Shown: in pieces, positions 15,403-25,040 of the stretch
Layout: each line of letters starts with the position of its first letter
How positions within the stretch are numbered: position 1 is the first letter of the stretch
Assembly: GCF_021398715.1 (NCBI RefSeq)
Contig: NZ_CP090347.1
Location: forward strand, 1,364,001 to 1,428,000
From: Microbacterium binotii
GTDB taxonomy: Bacteria > Actinomycetota > Actinomycetes > Actinomycetales > Microbacteriaceae
Length of the DNA stretch: 64,000 nucleotides
Reading direction: 5' to 3'
Notes under the pieces: model-generated
Database searches by the model: none
What the model was told of the DNA's origin: nothing
Seen by the model: the letters and a program-made list of their open reading frames with translations, nothing else
Made by a program: the position numbers and the translations under genes

Positions 15403-16146
15403 GTGCGCAGCGGTGAACTTGCCCGCCTCGCCGGCGTCACGGTGCGTGCCCTCCGGCACTACCACCAGGAAGGCGTCCTGCCCGAGCCCGAGCGCGGAAC
15501 CAACGGCTACCGCGAGTACCGTGTGAGCGACCTGGTGCGGGTGCTCCGCATCCGTCGGCTGGCGGCGGTGGGCATCCCGCTCGACGAGATGGCCGCGCTG
15601 CTCGACGGCGAGGCAGCGCATGCGGGCGTCCTCCTCGATACCCTCGACGCGGAGCTCGCGGCGCAGATCGATCGGCTCATAGCGCAGCGCTCGCTCATCG
15701 CGCGGCTGCGCGCCACCGACGCGGCGCCCGACGTTCCGCCCGAACTCGCCCCTCATCTCGCCGTGCTCGCCGCGGCCGGTGGTCCCTCCGGCCTTGCGAG
15801 CATGGACCGCGATCAGTCCGTGCTGCTCGCCCATCTTGCCGGGGAAGAGGGAATGCCGCGCCTCACGCGCCTCTACGAGATTCTCACCGCCCCCGCACTC
15901 AGCCCTCTCATCGCAGAGATCTCGGCACGCTTCAGCGAGATCGGCGCGGACACGCCGGCCACAGAGATCGACGGGTTCGTCGAAACGGTGGTCGCGGCGT
16001 TCGGTCCGGTCGTCGCCGAGGTCACGGATGCGGGCGGCGCCGTCGACCTGGGGTCGGGGGCGGATCTGGTCGACGATCTCGTCCGCATCCAGTTCACGCC
16101 CGCGCAGCGTCGCGTCCTGCGCGAGATCGAACGCCGCCTGTCCTGA
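15403..16146 (+). CDS. MerR-family regulator
   Basis: This 247-residue protein has an N-terminal MerR helix-turn-helix (SGELARLAGVTVRALRHYH, then NGYREYRVSDLVRVLRIRRL), a dimerisation coiled coil (about residues 75-110) and a longer C-terminal ligand-binding-type domain of about 135 residues. The GTG start at 15403 is 6 bp after the MFS stop. Drug-sensing MerR proteins often regulate a neighbouring exporter, which fits here. The ligand is unknown. Confidence 0.85.
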   Translation: MRSGELARLAGVTVRALRHYHQEGVLPEPERGTNGYREYRVSDLVRVLRIRRLAAVGIPLDEMAALLDGEAAHAGVLLDTLDAELAAQIDRLIAQRSLIARLRATDAAPDVPPELAPHLAVLAAAGGPSGLASMDRDQSVLLAHLAGEEGMPRLTRLYEILTAPALSPLIAEISARFSEIGADTPATEIDGFVETVVAAFGPVVAEVTDAGGAVDLGSGADLVDDLVRIQFTPAQRRVLREIERRLS

Positions 16147-16160
16147 CGCGGAGCGTCTCG

Positions 16161-16235
16161 CCCGCGAGCCTGCATTCCCGGCACGAGATCACTGTGATCA
16201 CCCGTGATCTCGTGCGAAAGATGCAGTCTCGCGGG
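16161..16235. repeat. Large imperfect inverted repeat between convergent genes
   Basis: Nested arms form one long hairpin. CCCGCGAG (16161-16168) pairs with CTCGCGGG at the end, CTGCAT pairs with ATGCAG, and GCACGAGATCAC (16181-16192) pairs perfectly with GTGATCTCGTGC (16204-16215). It lies between the convergent MerR and FAD-oxidoreductase genes. It could be a bidirectional terminator, but the length and internal conserved blocks look more like a dispersed palindromic (REP/MITE-like) element. Confidence 0.7.
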
Positions 16236-16253
16236 AAATGAGCCCCGGAGGGG

Positions 16254-17781
16254 TCACCGGCGACGGAGGAGAAGTACCGCGTCGTCGATCGTGGACTCGG
16301 TGCCGTCGGCGGCTGTGACGGGGCGCGGGCGGGTCTCGGCGATGACGGTCTCCCACGCGGACGCCTCTCGGGTGAGTGCGGCGAGCTCCTCGTGCAGGTC
16401 GGGGAAGACCGTGTGCTGCGCATCGGCGTGCGACCACGGCGGGACGGATGCGTGCGACACCACGAGCAGGTGGCCGCCCACCGCGACGCGGGATGCGGCG
16501 GCACGCAGGATGGCGAGGCGATCGAGCGCCACGGGGGAGTGCAGGAACGATGCCGTCACGAGATCGAAGGAGCCCTCCGGCATCCCGTCGGGAAGCTCGG
16601 CCCGCACGAAGCGCGCGCCCGGTGAGGTCGGCGCTCGCCGCCGCCGTGGTGGCCCGAGCGATCGCCGTGGCGCTGATGTCCACTCCGGTGACCTTCCAGC
16701 CCTGCTCTGCGAGCCACAGGGCGTCGCCTCCCTCGCCGCAGCCGAGATCGAGCGCCGTGCCCGACGGCAGGGTGGCCGCCACATCGGCGACCGCGCGATT
16801 GACGCGGCCCGACCACATCCGCGCATCTCCCGTGTACCGATGTTCCCAGTACACGGCCGGCGCGGCCGTGCGGTCGAGGTCCTCTTCGACGAGTGCGGCA
16901 TTCACGCTGGCGCCGACGAAGGATGCGGTCCCCACCGACAGCGGCACGTTGGCGCTCGGGTCGACGACGTTGCCGGCGGCCCAGATGCGCGGGTGGCTCG
17001 TGCGCCCGAGACGGTCGACCTGGATCATGGCACCCAGTGGTCCCTCCGTGCGCACGAGGTCGAGGCCGTCGAGGAAGCCGTCATGCGGAACGGGGCGGCC
17101 GGCGGTGAAGATCGCCGACACGGCGACCTCGCGCCCGTCGGCGGTGCGCACCGCGTCGATCCGGTCGCCGTCGCCTCGCACGTCGACCACCGGCGAGCTC
17201 ACCAGCCGCACTCCTCGGGCGAGCAGGCGGTGGCGGAGCTCGGGATCGATCTCGCCGAGGCCCGCGGTGAAGACCACGACGTCGTCGCTCCACTGCGTGA
17301 GCAGCTGCGCCTGGTGTGCGCCGAGGGGCGAGGTCGTCAGCACGCCGATCGTCTGGTCGCGCACCTCCCAGCCGTGGCAATAGGGGCAGTGGAGCACCGT
17401 CCGGCCCCACCGCTCGGCGAGACCGGGGACATCGGGAAGCTCGTCGCTCAGCCCCGTGGCCACGATGACCGCGCGAGCGCGGTGCGTGGCGCCGTCGGTG
17501 AGGGTGACGGTGACGCCGTCCTGGTCGGCGTCGAGGTGCGAGACCGACCCGTCGACGAACCGGCCTCCGTATCCCTCCACCTCGGCGCGGCCGCGCGCGC
17601 GCAGCTCGCCCGGCGCCAGCCCCTCGTGGCCGAGCACCCCGTGCATGTGCTCGGCGAAGCGGTTGCGACCCGACCCGGCATCGACGACCGTGACGGCACG
17701 ACGGGCTCGCACGAGCATGAGGGCTGCCGAGAGACCGGCGGGGCCGGCGCCGACGACGAGGACGTCCGTGGAGTTCTGCAT
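16254..17781 (-). pseudogene. FAD-dependent oxidoreductase / SAM methyltransferase fusion, frameshifted
   Basis: The N-terminal 310 residues are a thioredoxin-reductase-like NAD(P)/FAD protein: VLVVGAGPAGLSAAL for FAD, the redox-type CPYC (LHCPYCHGWEV), and ASANVPLSVGTASFVGASVN near its end. A class I methyltransferase follows (ALDLGCGEGGDALWLAEQGW, VTGVDISATAIARA). After SADLTG the frame breaks. The expected continuation (ARFVRAELPDGMPEGSFDLV, ending DAVLLLRRR at 16254) is in another frame. One surplus G in the GGG run opposite 16618-16620 explains this. Known relatives are such fusions, so this is either a true frameshift or a sequencing slip. The divergent XRE-cupin gene is the likely regulator. 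Confidence 0.8.
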
Positions 17782-17800
17782 GAGCCCATCACACGACTAC

Positions 17801-17829
17801 TCTGCAACTATGGCAAGCTATCTTGCAGA
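17801..17829. promoter_or_regulatory. Operator-like inverted repeat over the XRE regulator start
   Basis: TCTGCAA (17801-17807) and TTGCAGA (17823-17829) form an inverted repeat centred on the start of the XRE-cupin gene, in the 28-bp gap between divergent start codons and the first codons. TACTCT (17798-17803) could be a -10 box for a leaderless transcript. The position suggests autorepression and control of the oxidoreductase/methyltransferase gene. Confidence 0.5.
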
Positions 17830-18400
17830 AACGGCAAACCCGTCCATTCGCGCCGAACTCGACGAGCTCGGGATGCGGCTGCGCACCGTCCGACGCGCGA
17901 AGGGCTGGACGCTCGACGACCTCGCCGCGCGCGCCGGACTCTCCTCGAGCACGCTCTCGCGGCTCGAGTCGGGCAAGCGCCAGGCGAGCCTCGAACTGCT
18001 GCTGCCGCTCGTGCGCGAGCTCGGTATCCGCATCGACGATCTTCTGCAGCCGCGTGATCAGGACCCCCGGGTGCGGCGCACCCTCATCCATCGCGAGGGT
18101 CACCTCGTGCTCCCGCTCGCACCGGAGGGGTCGCCGACCAACGCCTACAAGATCACGTATCTCCCAGGCCCCGAGCCCGAGCAACGCGTGCACGACGGGT
18201 TCGCCTGGTTCTACGTGCTCTCCGGGCGCCTGCGACTGCGTCTGGGGGAGCAGGACCTCGTGCTCGTGCGTGGCGAAGCGGCCGAGTTCGATACCCGCAC
18301 CCCGCATGCGATGTCCGCTGCGGGCGGCAGACCCGTGCAGGTGATCAGCATCTTCCACGGTGACGGCGACCGCATCCACACGCACTCCGAGTCCGTGTGA
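17810..18400 (+). CDS. XRE-family regulator with C-terminal cupin sensor
   Basis: This 196-residue protein has a Cro/CI helix-turn-helix (about residues 20-75: LGMRLRTVRRAKGWTLDDLA, then SSSTLSRLESGKRQASLELL) and a cupin domain (about 110-185: HDGFAWFYVLSGRLRLRLGE, then HAMSAAGGRPVQVISIFHG). XRE-cupin proteins sense small metabolites. The ATG at 17810 is preferred; an upstream ATG at 17780 would overlap the divergent start. It lies back to back with the FAD/methyltransferase gene and probably regulates it through the inverted repeat covering its start. Confidence 0.85.
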   Translation: MASYLAETANPSIRAELDELGMRLRTVRRAKGWTLDDLAARAGLSSSTLSRLESGKRQASLELLLPLVRELGIRIDDLLQPRDQDPRVRRTLIHREGHLVLPLAPEGSPTNAYKITYLPGPEPEQRVHDGFAWFYVLSGRLRLRLGEQDLVLVRGEAAEFDTRTPHAMSAAGGRPVQVISIFHGDGDRIHTHSESV

Positions 18401-18413
18401 CCCGGTCGCGCGA

Positions 18414-19238
18414 TCAGTGCTCGCTGAGCGCGGACTCCTGCGGCACGGTGGCTTCGGCGAGCCGGGGGGATCCGCCGATGAACCAATACACGAGGCCCAC
18501 GAGCACGGCGCCGCCGAACAGGTTGCCGAGTCCGACCCACAGCAGGTTCGTGCCGAAATGCCCCCACGTGGCACCCGGCATGCCGGTGGCGAGACCGATC
18601 GTGTAGGTCGTCATGTTCGCGACGACGTGCTCGAAGCCCGAGGTGATGAACGCGAGGATCGCGCAGAAGATGACCGCGAGCTTCACGCCGTCGGAGCTGA
18701 GTCGGGCGCACATCCAGATCGCCAGGCAGACGAGCAGATTGCACAGCGCGCCGCGGACGAAGAGTTCCACGGGCCCCTCGTGCGCCTTCGCGGCGAGCAT
18801 GTCCGCGAGCATCGTGCCGGCGGCGGCGTTGCTGTGCAGCACACCCGAGGTCGCCACGAGCACACCGAAGACGATCGAGCCCACGAGGTTGGCGCCGAAG
18901 GTGGCGAAAAGTGCACCGATGGCCGGCCCCGGGCGTACGGCACGCAGATACGTGCCCTGCGCGAGCGTCATCATCGATGAGGTCACGAGCTCTCCACCCG
19001 CGAACACGACCAGCGTCAGCGCCACGCCGAACACGAGCCCGCTGACGAACTTGCCCCATCCGCTTCCGGCAGCCGTGAGCGGACCCGCGGCGCTGACCAT
19101 GAGCACGACACCCACGCCGATGTACGCACCGGCCATCATCCCCGACGCGAGGAAGCGTCCGGGATGCCGCAGGCCGTGCACCTTGTGTTCCGCCGCCGGT
19201 GCCTGCACGTCGACGAGCGCGCGTTCGATAGTCAGCAT
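18414..19238 (-). CDS. Formate/nitrite transporter (FNT) family channel
   Basis: This 274-residue membrane protein has six transmembrane segments and FNT signatures: FLASGMMAGAYIGVGVVLMV, VFAGGELVTSSMMTLAQGTY and the AIWMCARLSSDGVKLAVIF region, with ITSGFEHVVANMTTYTIGL before helix 6. FNT proteins are pentameric channels for formate, nitrite or hydrosulfide. No formate- or nitrite-metabolising gene is adjacent, so the ion cannot be assigned. It is convergent with the XRE-cupin gene (13-bp gap). Confidence 0.9.
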   Translation of the reverse strand: MLTIERALVDVQAPAAEHKVHGLRHPGRFLASGMMAGAYIGVGVVLMVSAAGPLTAAGSGWGKFVSGLVFGVALTLVVFAGGELVTSSMMTLAQGTYLRAVRPGPAIGALFATFGANLVGSIVFGVLVATSGVLHSNAAAGTMLADMLAAKAHEGPVELFVRGALCNLLVCLAIWMCARLSSDGVKLAVIFCAILAFITSGFEHVVANMTTYTIGLATGMPGATWGHFGTNLLWVGLGNLFGGAVLVGLVYWFIGGSPRLAEATVPQESALSEH

Positions 19239-19337
19239 GTCCGATCGGACGCGAATGCTGGGCGCGTCCGCCTCCTGCGTCGATCGTCCTCCGGATGCGG
19301 GCTGCGGCCGTGCCCGGTCAGCCGTGGATAAACAGGA

Positions 19338-20579
19338 TCAGAATCCGAGCGCGGTGAGGTACGTGTTGCGGAAGGTGCCGCCCGGATCCAGCCGCTCCCG
19401 CAACGCGACCGCGTCCTCGAACCGCGGGTAGCGCGCGCGGATGTCGGCGGGCGCCATCGTGAACACCTTGCCCCAGTGCGGGCGGGCGGCGTACGGGGCC
19501 AGAGCGTCCTCGATGCGGGGGAGCACCGCGCGCACGGCGTCTTCCTCACGCCGCCAGGTGAAGTGCAGGCCGACCGAGTCGCGACCGTACGCGCCGCTGA
19601 GCCACAGGTCGTCGGCGGCGATGGTGCGCACCTCGTTCACGAGGAGCAGCGGGACGAACCGCGGCGACAGCTCCCGCAGCGCGCGGATGGCGGCGGGGGC
19701 GTCGCGGCGGTCGACGAAGTACTCGCTCTGCAGCTCGTCCCCCTGCGACGGCGTGAAGCCGAGACGGAAGTGCGGCAGACGCTCGAGCCACGGGCCCGCC
19801 GTTCCGCCCTGGACGGTGCAGTTCTCTGCGGAGACGCCCGGCAGCGGATGACGGGCGTCGGACGCGGGTGCGGCCCCCAACACCGACGCGGGTGCGGGAG
19901 CCTCTCCCACGCGAGCCTTCAGCCAGAGCTGATCGGCCACGTCGGGATCCGTCCAAGTGCTGAACAGGCTCACGCTGTGACCGAGCGAGGTCACCGCCGC
20001 AAGATCGGCCAGTGCGGCATCCCATGGCACCCGCTCGTAGACGGTCTGGGCGATGTCGTAGGTCGGCTGGATGTCGAGCTCCACGTCCAGCACCACGCCG
20101 AGCGCCCCCAGCGACACCACGACACCCGGGAACTCGGGGTCGCCGCGACGGAACCACCGCACGGTGCCGTCGGCGAGCAGCAGCTCAACGCCCGCGACCG
20201 ATCCGGCGAGCGACCGATTGCGGTCGCCGGACCCGTGCGTTCCCGTCGCGATGGCGCCGGCGACCGAGATGTGCGGCAGCGATGCGAGGTTTCCGAGCGC
20301 CCAGCCCGCGGCCTGCAGACGCTCGGCGACATCGCCGTAGCGCAGACCGCCGGACACCCGCGCGGTGCGGGCAGCCGGATCGATCTCCACCCGTGCAGGG
20401 AGCGCCGCCGTGGACAACAGGATGCCGGGGGTGTCGGCGATCGCCGAGAACGAGTGCCGGGTGCCGAGCGCGCGCACCGCATTCGCATCCCGTACCGCGC
20501 GTATCGCGTCCTCGCGGGTGGTCGGTGAGACGAGCTCGCCCGCGTACGCCAGGTTGCCGGCCCAGTTGTGCAGCGCCAT
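19338..20579 (-). CDS. FAD-linked sugar/alditol oxidase (D-arabinono-1,4-lactone oxidase family)
   Basis: This 413-residue flavoprotein has a PCMH-type FAD domain: VRALGTRHSFSAIAD carries the histidine expected to hold FAD covalently, and ISVAGAIATGTHGSGDRNRS follows. The C-terminal ALO domain ends RPHWGKVFTMAPADIRARYP then GGTFRNTYLTALGF. Length and motifs fit bacterial alditol oxidases (xylitol or sorbitol to aldose plus H2O2) or aldonolactone oxidases. The ATG at 20579 overlaps the last base of the MFS stop, so the two genes form an operon; the MFS may import the substrate. Confidence 0.85.
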   Translation of the reverse strand: MALHNWAGNLAYAGELVSPTTREDAIRAVRDANAVRALGTRHSFSAIADTPGILLSTAALPARVEIDPAARTARVSGGLRYGDVAERLQAAGWALGNLASLPHISVAGAIATGTHGSGDRNRSLAGSVAGVELLLADGTVRWFRRGDPEFPGVVVSLGALGVVLDVELDIQPTYDIAQTVYERVPWDAALADLAAVTSLGHSVSLFSTWTDPDVADQLWLKARVGEAPAPASVLGAAPASDARHPLPGVSAENCTVQGGTAGPWLERLPHFRLGFTPSQGDELQSEYFVDRRDAPAAIRALRELSPRFVPLLLVNEVRTIAADDLWLSGAYGRDSVGLHFTWRREEDAVRAVLPRIEDALAPYAARPHWGKVFTMAPADIRARYPRFEDAVALRERLDPGGTFRNTYLTALGF

Positions 20580-21850
20580 CAGCTCTCCTCGCGTGGTCGC
20601 GGTACGAAACGCGGCACCCATCGGATGAAGGCTGCCGCGCCCAGCAATCCCACCACGCCCATCGCCCCCGTCGCCACCGACAGCGACGCGAGGGCGGTGA
20701 GGGCGGTGAGCAGGAGCGGAGCGACGGCACCGCCCGCATCCGTGAGGGTGCGCCAGGAGCCGAGGAAGGCGGCAGGCTCGCTCTTCGGCGCGACGTCCGC
20801 GCCCAGCGTGAGCAGGATGCCGCTGGAGAGACCGTTTCCGACGCCGAGCACGGCCGCGAACATCGCGAACCACATGTTCGCCGAGTTCAGGTCATGCGTG
20901 AGCGACAGTGCGAGGAAGCCGGTACCCATGAGGATCATGGCGGGTAGAGCCGCCCAGAGCCGGCCGAACCGATCCATGACCTGGCCGCTGGCATAGAAGA
21001 GCGCGAAGTCGATCGCGCCGGAGACGCCGACGACGAGGGCGATGGTGGGGGCGTCGAGACCCAGCGAAAGCCCCCACAGAGGCAGCACGACCTGACGCGC
21101 GGACCGGACGGCCGAGAGGGATGCCGCGGCGACACCGAGGCGGGAGAGCACCCGCCGGTGCTGCCACATCGTGCGGAAGACACCCACCCGCTCGTCGACC
21201 GGGATCGAGCCGGTGACGGGCTCGCCGCTGTCGTCCTCGGAGGCGGGCGCCCGGTCGGGAGCCTCGGCGGTCTTCTCCGGGTCGGGTCCCAGCAGCACCA
21301 GGAGAACGGTGGCGACGAGGCAGACGATGAAGAACCAGACCGCCGACAACTCGTCACCGACGGCGAACAGGAGGCCCGCCGCGATGAACGGGCCGACGAA
21401 CGTGCCGAAGCGGAACGAGCCGCCGAGCAGCGAGAGGGCGCGCGCCCGGAACGCGATCGGAACCCGCGTCGTCATGAACGAATGGCGGGCGAGGCCGAAC
21501 GCGGCCGCGCAGAAGCCGATCACGAACACGGCGACGGCCAGGACGGCCGTATTCGGCGAGAGCAGCATCGTCACGGAACCGGCGATGGCGAGCACGCCGC
21601 CGATCGCCATCGTGAGGCGCTCACCGAGCCGTGCCACCGACCAGCCCGCCGGGATGTTGCCGCAGAGCTGACCCACGACGAGGAAGGAGGCGATGAACGC
21701 GGCCTCCGCGACATCCGCTCCGCGCTCGGCCGCGAGGATCGGGATGAGGGGGATCACGGCCCCTTCGCCGAGGGCGAAGAGGATCGTGGGGCCGTAGATC
21801 ATCGGCGCGAACCGCCAGAGCAGAGAGCTGACGCGGTCGGACACGTGCAT
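20579..21850 (-). CDS. MFS transporter
   Basis: This 423-residue transporter has about twelve hydrophobic segments, [15 protein letters not shown] at the first cytoplasmic loop and a charged central loop of about 45 residues ([19 protein letters not shown]). It is co-transcribed with the sugar/alditol oxidase downstream. The start at 21850 leaves only 20 bp to the divergent prfB start; the in-frame ATG at 21802 ([15 protein letters not shown]) is an alternative. The substrate is unknown. Confidence 0.8.
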   Translation of the reverse strand: MHVSDRVSSLLWRFAPMIYGPTILFALGEGAVIPLIPILAAERGADVAEAAFIASFLVVGQLCGNIPAGWSVARLGERLTMAIGGVLAIAGSVTMLLSPNTAVLAVAVFVIGFCAAAFGLARHSFMTTRVPIAFRARALSLLGGSFRFGTFVGPFIAAGLLFAVGDELSAVWFFIVCLVATVLLVLLGPDPEKTAEAPDRAPASEDDSGEPVTGSIPVDERVGVFRTMWQHRRVLSRLGVAAASLSAVRSARQVVLPLWGLSLGLDAPTIALVVGVSGAIDFALFYASGQVMDRFGRLWAALPAMILMGTGFLALSLTHDLNSANMWFAMFAAVLGVGNGLSSGILLTLGADVAPKSEPAAFLGSWRTLTDAGGAVAPLLLTALTALASLSVATGAMGVVGLLGAAAFIRWVPRFVPRPREES

Positions 21851-21870
21851 CCACGATACTCTGGAGTGCC

Positions 21871-22980
21871 ATGCTCGAATTCGATCCGTCTGCCGACATC
21901 CAGGCCCTCCGCTCCACCTTCAGCGACATCAAAGCCGTCGTCGACGTCGACGCCCTCCGGGCAGAGATCGATCGGCTCTCCGAGGAGGCCGGCGCGCCCG
22001 ACCTCTGGGACGACGTCGAGAAGGCGCAGAAGGTCACCAGCGCCCTCAGCCACCGCCAGGCCGAGCTCAAGCGCGTCACCGAGGTCGAGCAGCGTCTCGA
22101 CGACCTCGATGTGCTCGTCGAGCTCGCCAACGAGATGGACGACGAGGACTCCGCGGAGGAGGCGCGTCGCGAGATCGCCGAGCTCGAGGACGTCGTCGGT
22201 CAGCTCGAGGTGCAGACCCTCCTCGACGGCGAGTACGACTCCCGTTCGGCGGTCGTCACCATCCGCTCGGGCGCGGGCGGCGACGACGCCACCGACTTCG
22301 CCGAGATGCTCATGCGCATGTACCTGCGCTGGGCCGAGCGTCACAAGTACCCCGTCAAGGTCATGGACACCTCCTACGCCGAGGGAGCGGGCATCAAGTC
22401 GGCGACCTTCGAGGTCGACGCCCCCTACGCCTACGGAACCCTCTCCGTCGAGGCGGGCACGCACCGCCTCGCCCGCATCAGCCCGTTCGGCTCCGCCGAC
22501 AAGCGGCAGACGAGCTTCGCCGCCGTCGAGGTCATCCCCGTCATGGAGGAGGCGCAGGAGGTCGAGGTCCCCGAGAACGACATCCGCGTCGACGTGTTCC
22601 GCTCCTCGGGCCCCGGCGGCCAGTCGGTCAACACGACCGACTCCGCGGTGCGCATCACGCACATCCCGACCGGCATCGTCGTCTCGATGCAGAACGAGAA
22701 GTCCCAGATCCAGAACCGCGCCGCCGCCATGCGCGTGCTGCAGACGCGCCTCATGCTGCTGCAGCGCGAGGAGGAGGCCGCGAAGAAGAAGGAGCTCGCC
22801 GGCACCATCACCGCGAGCTGGGGCGACCAGATGCGCTCCTACTTCCTCTACGGCCAGCAGCTGGTCAAGGACCTGCGCACCGGGCATGAGGTGGGCAACC
22901 CCGCCACGGTCTTCGACGGCGACCTCGACGGCTTCATCGCGGCCGGCATCCGCTGGCGCAAGCGCAAAGACGAGGACTGA
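21871..22980 (+). CDS. prfB: Peptide chain release factor 2
   Basis: This 369-residue protein has the RF2 codon-recognition tripeptide SPF ([15 protein letters not shown]) and the peptidyl-hydrolysis motif GGQ ([19 protein letters not shown]). It releases polypeptides at UGA and UAA stop codons. The frame is continuous from the ATG, so the programmed +1 frameshift known from many bacteria is absent, as usual in actinobacteria. CTGGAG just upstream is the ribosome binding site, and TACTCT at 21857 may be a -10 box. ftsE follows in the order typical for this phylum. Confidence 0.97.
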   Translation: MLEFDPSADIQALRSTFSDIKAVVDVDALRAEIDRLSEEAGAPDLWDDVEKAQKVTSALSHRQAELKRVTEVEQRLDDLDVLVELANEMDDEDSAEEARREIAELEDVVGQLEVQTLLDGEYDSRSAVVTIRSGAGGDDATDFAEMLMRMYLRWAERHKYPVKVMDTSYAEGAGIKSATFEVDAPYAYGTLSVEAGTHRLARISPFGSADKRQTSFAAVEVIPVMEEAQEVEVPENDIRVDVFRSSGPGGQSVNTTDSAVRITHIPTGIVVSMQNEKSQIQNRAAAMRVLQTRLMLLQREEEAAKKKELAGTITASWGDQMRSYFLYGQQLVKDLRTGHEVGNPATVFDGDLDGFIAAGIRWRKRKDED

Positions 22981-23040
22981 TCCGGCGCGCCGGGTGTCGT
23001 GGCCGGCATCCGTGGGAAGCGCGCTTAGGCTGTCACAGCC

Positions 23041-24060
23041 ATGATCCGGTTCGAGAACGTCACCAAGCGGTATCGCGGCACCTCCCGACCTGCGCTGCAG
23101 AGCGTGGACTTCGAGGTGCAACGCGGAGAGTTCGTCTTTCTTGTGGGGGCGTCCGGCTCCGGCAAGTCGTCCTGTCTGCGCCTGATCCTGCGCGAAGACT
23201 CGCCGAGCGAGGGTCGTGTGGTCGTGCTCGGTCGCGACCTGCGCTCGGTGCCCAACCGCAAGGTCCCGTACTTCCGCCGTCAGATCGGCGCCGTCTTCCA
23301 GGACTTCCGGCTCCTGCCGACCAAGACGGTCTTCCAGAACGTGGCCTTCACGCTGCAGGTGATCGGGTCCTCCCGCGGGTTCATCCAGCAGGCGGTGCCT
23401 GAGGCGCTCGCGCTCGTCGGCCTCGACGGCAAGGAGAAGCGTCTGCCGCACGAACTGTCCGGCGGTGAGCAGCAGCGCGTCGCGATCGCGCGCGCGCTGG
23501 TCAATCGGCCGCAGATCCTCCTGGCCGACGAGCCCACCGGAAACCTCGACCCCGCGACCTCGGTCGACATCATGCAGTTGCTCGCGCGCATCAACGCCGG
23601 AGGGACAACGGTCGTCATGGCGACGCACGAGGCGGGCTTCGTCGATCAGATGCAGCGCCGCGTCATCGAACTGCGTGGCGGCGAGATCGTCCGCGACGAG
23701 CGACACGGCGGGTACGGCGACACCTCCGCCATCCCGCGCCTCGCCCCCGAGGTCGAGAAGGGCGCGGCAGCTGTCGCCGCCCTCACGGCCGTTCTCGACG
23801 TGCATCGCGAGATCTCAGAGACCGGTCAGATCGCGCCCGTGACGCTGGATGCGGCCGTCGCCGCCACCGAGCAGGCCGCGCGTGCCGAATCGGCACACGC
23901 GGCGGCAGTGGCGGAAACGGAGGCCGCGGAAGCACTGGCGGCTCGTCTGGCCGCGGAGGAGCGTGCGAAGCGCCCCGACGCCGACCTGCCCGCAGAACTG
24001 GGACTCGCCGACCGCCTGGGCCTCGGCACGTCCGACGACGAGGTGGGACCCACGCGATGA
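23041..24060 (+). CDS. ftsE: Cell division ATPase FtsE, with long C-terminal extension
   Basis: The first roughly 225 residues are a standard FtsE ABC ATPase: Walker [10 protein letters not shown], signature LSGGEQQR, Walker [14 protein letters not shown] and the switch histidine in [10 protein letters not shown]. With FtsX it couples ATP hydrolysis to activation of septal peptidoglycan hydrolases. About 110 extra Ala/Glu-rich residues follow ([20 protein letters not shown], probably coiled coil), making 339 residues against the usual 220-230. The start is nearly leaderless, with TAGGCT at 23026. The stop overlaps ftsX by 4 bp. Confidence 0.95.
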   Translation: MIRFENVTKRYRGTSRPALQSVDFEVQRGEFVFLVGASGSGKSSCLRLILREDSPSEGRVVVLGRDLRSVPNRKVPYFRRQIGAVFQDFRLLPTKTVFQNVAFTLQVIGSSRGFIQQAVPEALALVGLDGKEKRLPHELSGGEQQRVAIARALVNRPQILLADEPTGNLDPATSVDIMQLLARINAGGTTVVMATHEAGFVDQMQRRVIELRGGEIVRDERHGGYGDTSAIPRLAPEVEKGAAAVAALTAVLDVHREISETGQIAPVTLDAAVAATEQAARAESAHAAAVAETEAAEALAARLAAEERAKRPDADLPAELGLADRLGLGTSDDEVGPTR

Positions 24061-24971
24061 GATTCGGACTGATCATGGGGGAGGCCCTCAGCGGCCTCCG
24101 TCGCAACGCATCGATGGTGATCTCCGTCGTGCTCGTGACCTTCGTGTCGCTGACCTTCGTGGGCGCGGCCGTGCTCATGCAGATGCAGATCGGCAAGATG
24201 AAGGACTTCTGGGTCGATCGTGCCCAGGTCGCGGTCTACATGTGCACCAGCGTGTCCACGGCCGGCACCTGCTCTGACGGCGTCGCCACCCAGGCGGAGA
24301 TCGACCAGGTCACGGCGGAACTCAACGGGCCCGCTCTGTCGCCGCTCATCAAGGAGTTCACGTTCGAGACGAACGAGCAGGTGTACGAGAAGGCGATCCA
24401 GCAGCTGGGCTCGGAGTACGAGAACATCGTCACGCCCGACCAGTTCAACGCGACGTTCTCGATCAACCTCGTCGATCAGTCGCAGTCGGATGTGATCGCG
24501 GAGGCGTTCGGCGGCAGCAAGGGCGTCGAAGAGGTCAAAGACCAGATGCAGTACCTCGAGCCGCTGTTCTCGGCCCTCACGATCGCGACCTACGTCGCGG
24601 TCGGGATCGCGGGTCTCATGCTGGTGGCGGCCGTACTGCTGATCGCGACCACCATCCGGTTGTCCGCGTTCGCGCGACGCAAGGAGCTCGGCATCATGCG
24701 CCTCGTGGGCGCCTCGAACAGGTTCATCCAGACGCCGTTCATCCTCGAGGGCGTCTTCGCCGCGCTGATCGGTTCCGCGCTTGCGAGCGTCGGCGTCTGG
24801 GCGACGGTGGAGTTCGGTATCAACGGGTACCTGCGTCAACGCATCGGGTTCGTCACCACCTGGGTGGGGTACGCCGATCTCGCCCTCGTCATCCCGGTCA
24901 TCGTCGTGATCGGCGTCTTGTTGGCCGCGCTGTCAGCCGGATTCGCCATACGCCGGTGGTTGCGCGCCTGA
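24057..24971 (+). CDS. ftsX: Cell division permease-like protein FtsX
   Basis: This 304-residue protein has four transmembrane helices and the FtsX topology: a cytoplasmic start [20 protein letters not shown], helix 1, an extracytoplasmic domain of about 125 residues containing a cysteine pair (YMCTSVSTAGTCSDG), then three helices with ARRKELGIMRLVGASNRFIQ between helices 2 and 3. It passes the FtsE ATPase cycle to a hydrolase outside the cell. The ATGA overlap with ftsE ensures coupled synthesis. Confidence 0.95.
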   Translation: MRFGLIMGEALSGLRRNASMVISVVLVTFVSLTFVGAAVLMQMQIGKMKDFWVDRAQVAVYMCTSVSTAGTCSDGVATQAEIDQVTAELNGPALSPLIKEFTFETNEQVYEKAIQQLGSEYENIVTPDQFNATFSINLVDQSQSDVIAEAFGGSKGVEEVKDQMQYLEPLFSALTIATYVAVGIAGLMLVAAVLLIATTIRLSAFARRKELGIMRLVGASNRFIQTPFILEGVFAALIGSALASVGVWATVEFGINGYLRQRIGFVTTWVGYADLALVIPVIVVIGVLLAALSAGFAIRRWLRA

Positions 24972-25040
24972 TACGTGAGGCGCTGCGCTTGCTAGACTGA
25001 TGGGCTGCCGCGCGCCGTGCGGTCGCACGAAGGAGAGAGC

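Noticed and set aside
21871..22980. Programmed frameshift in prfB
   Set aside because: The frame is continuous from ATG to stop with no early in-frame TGA.
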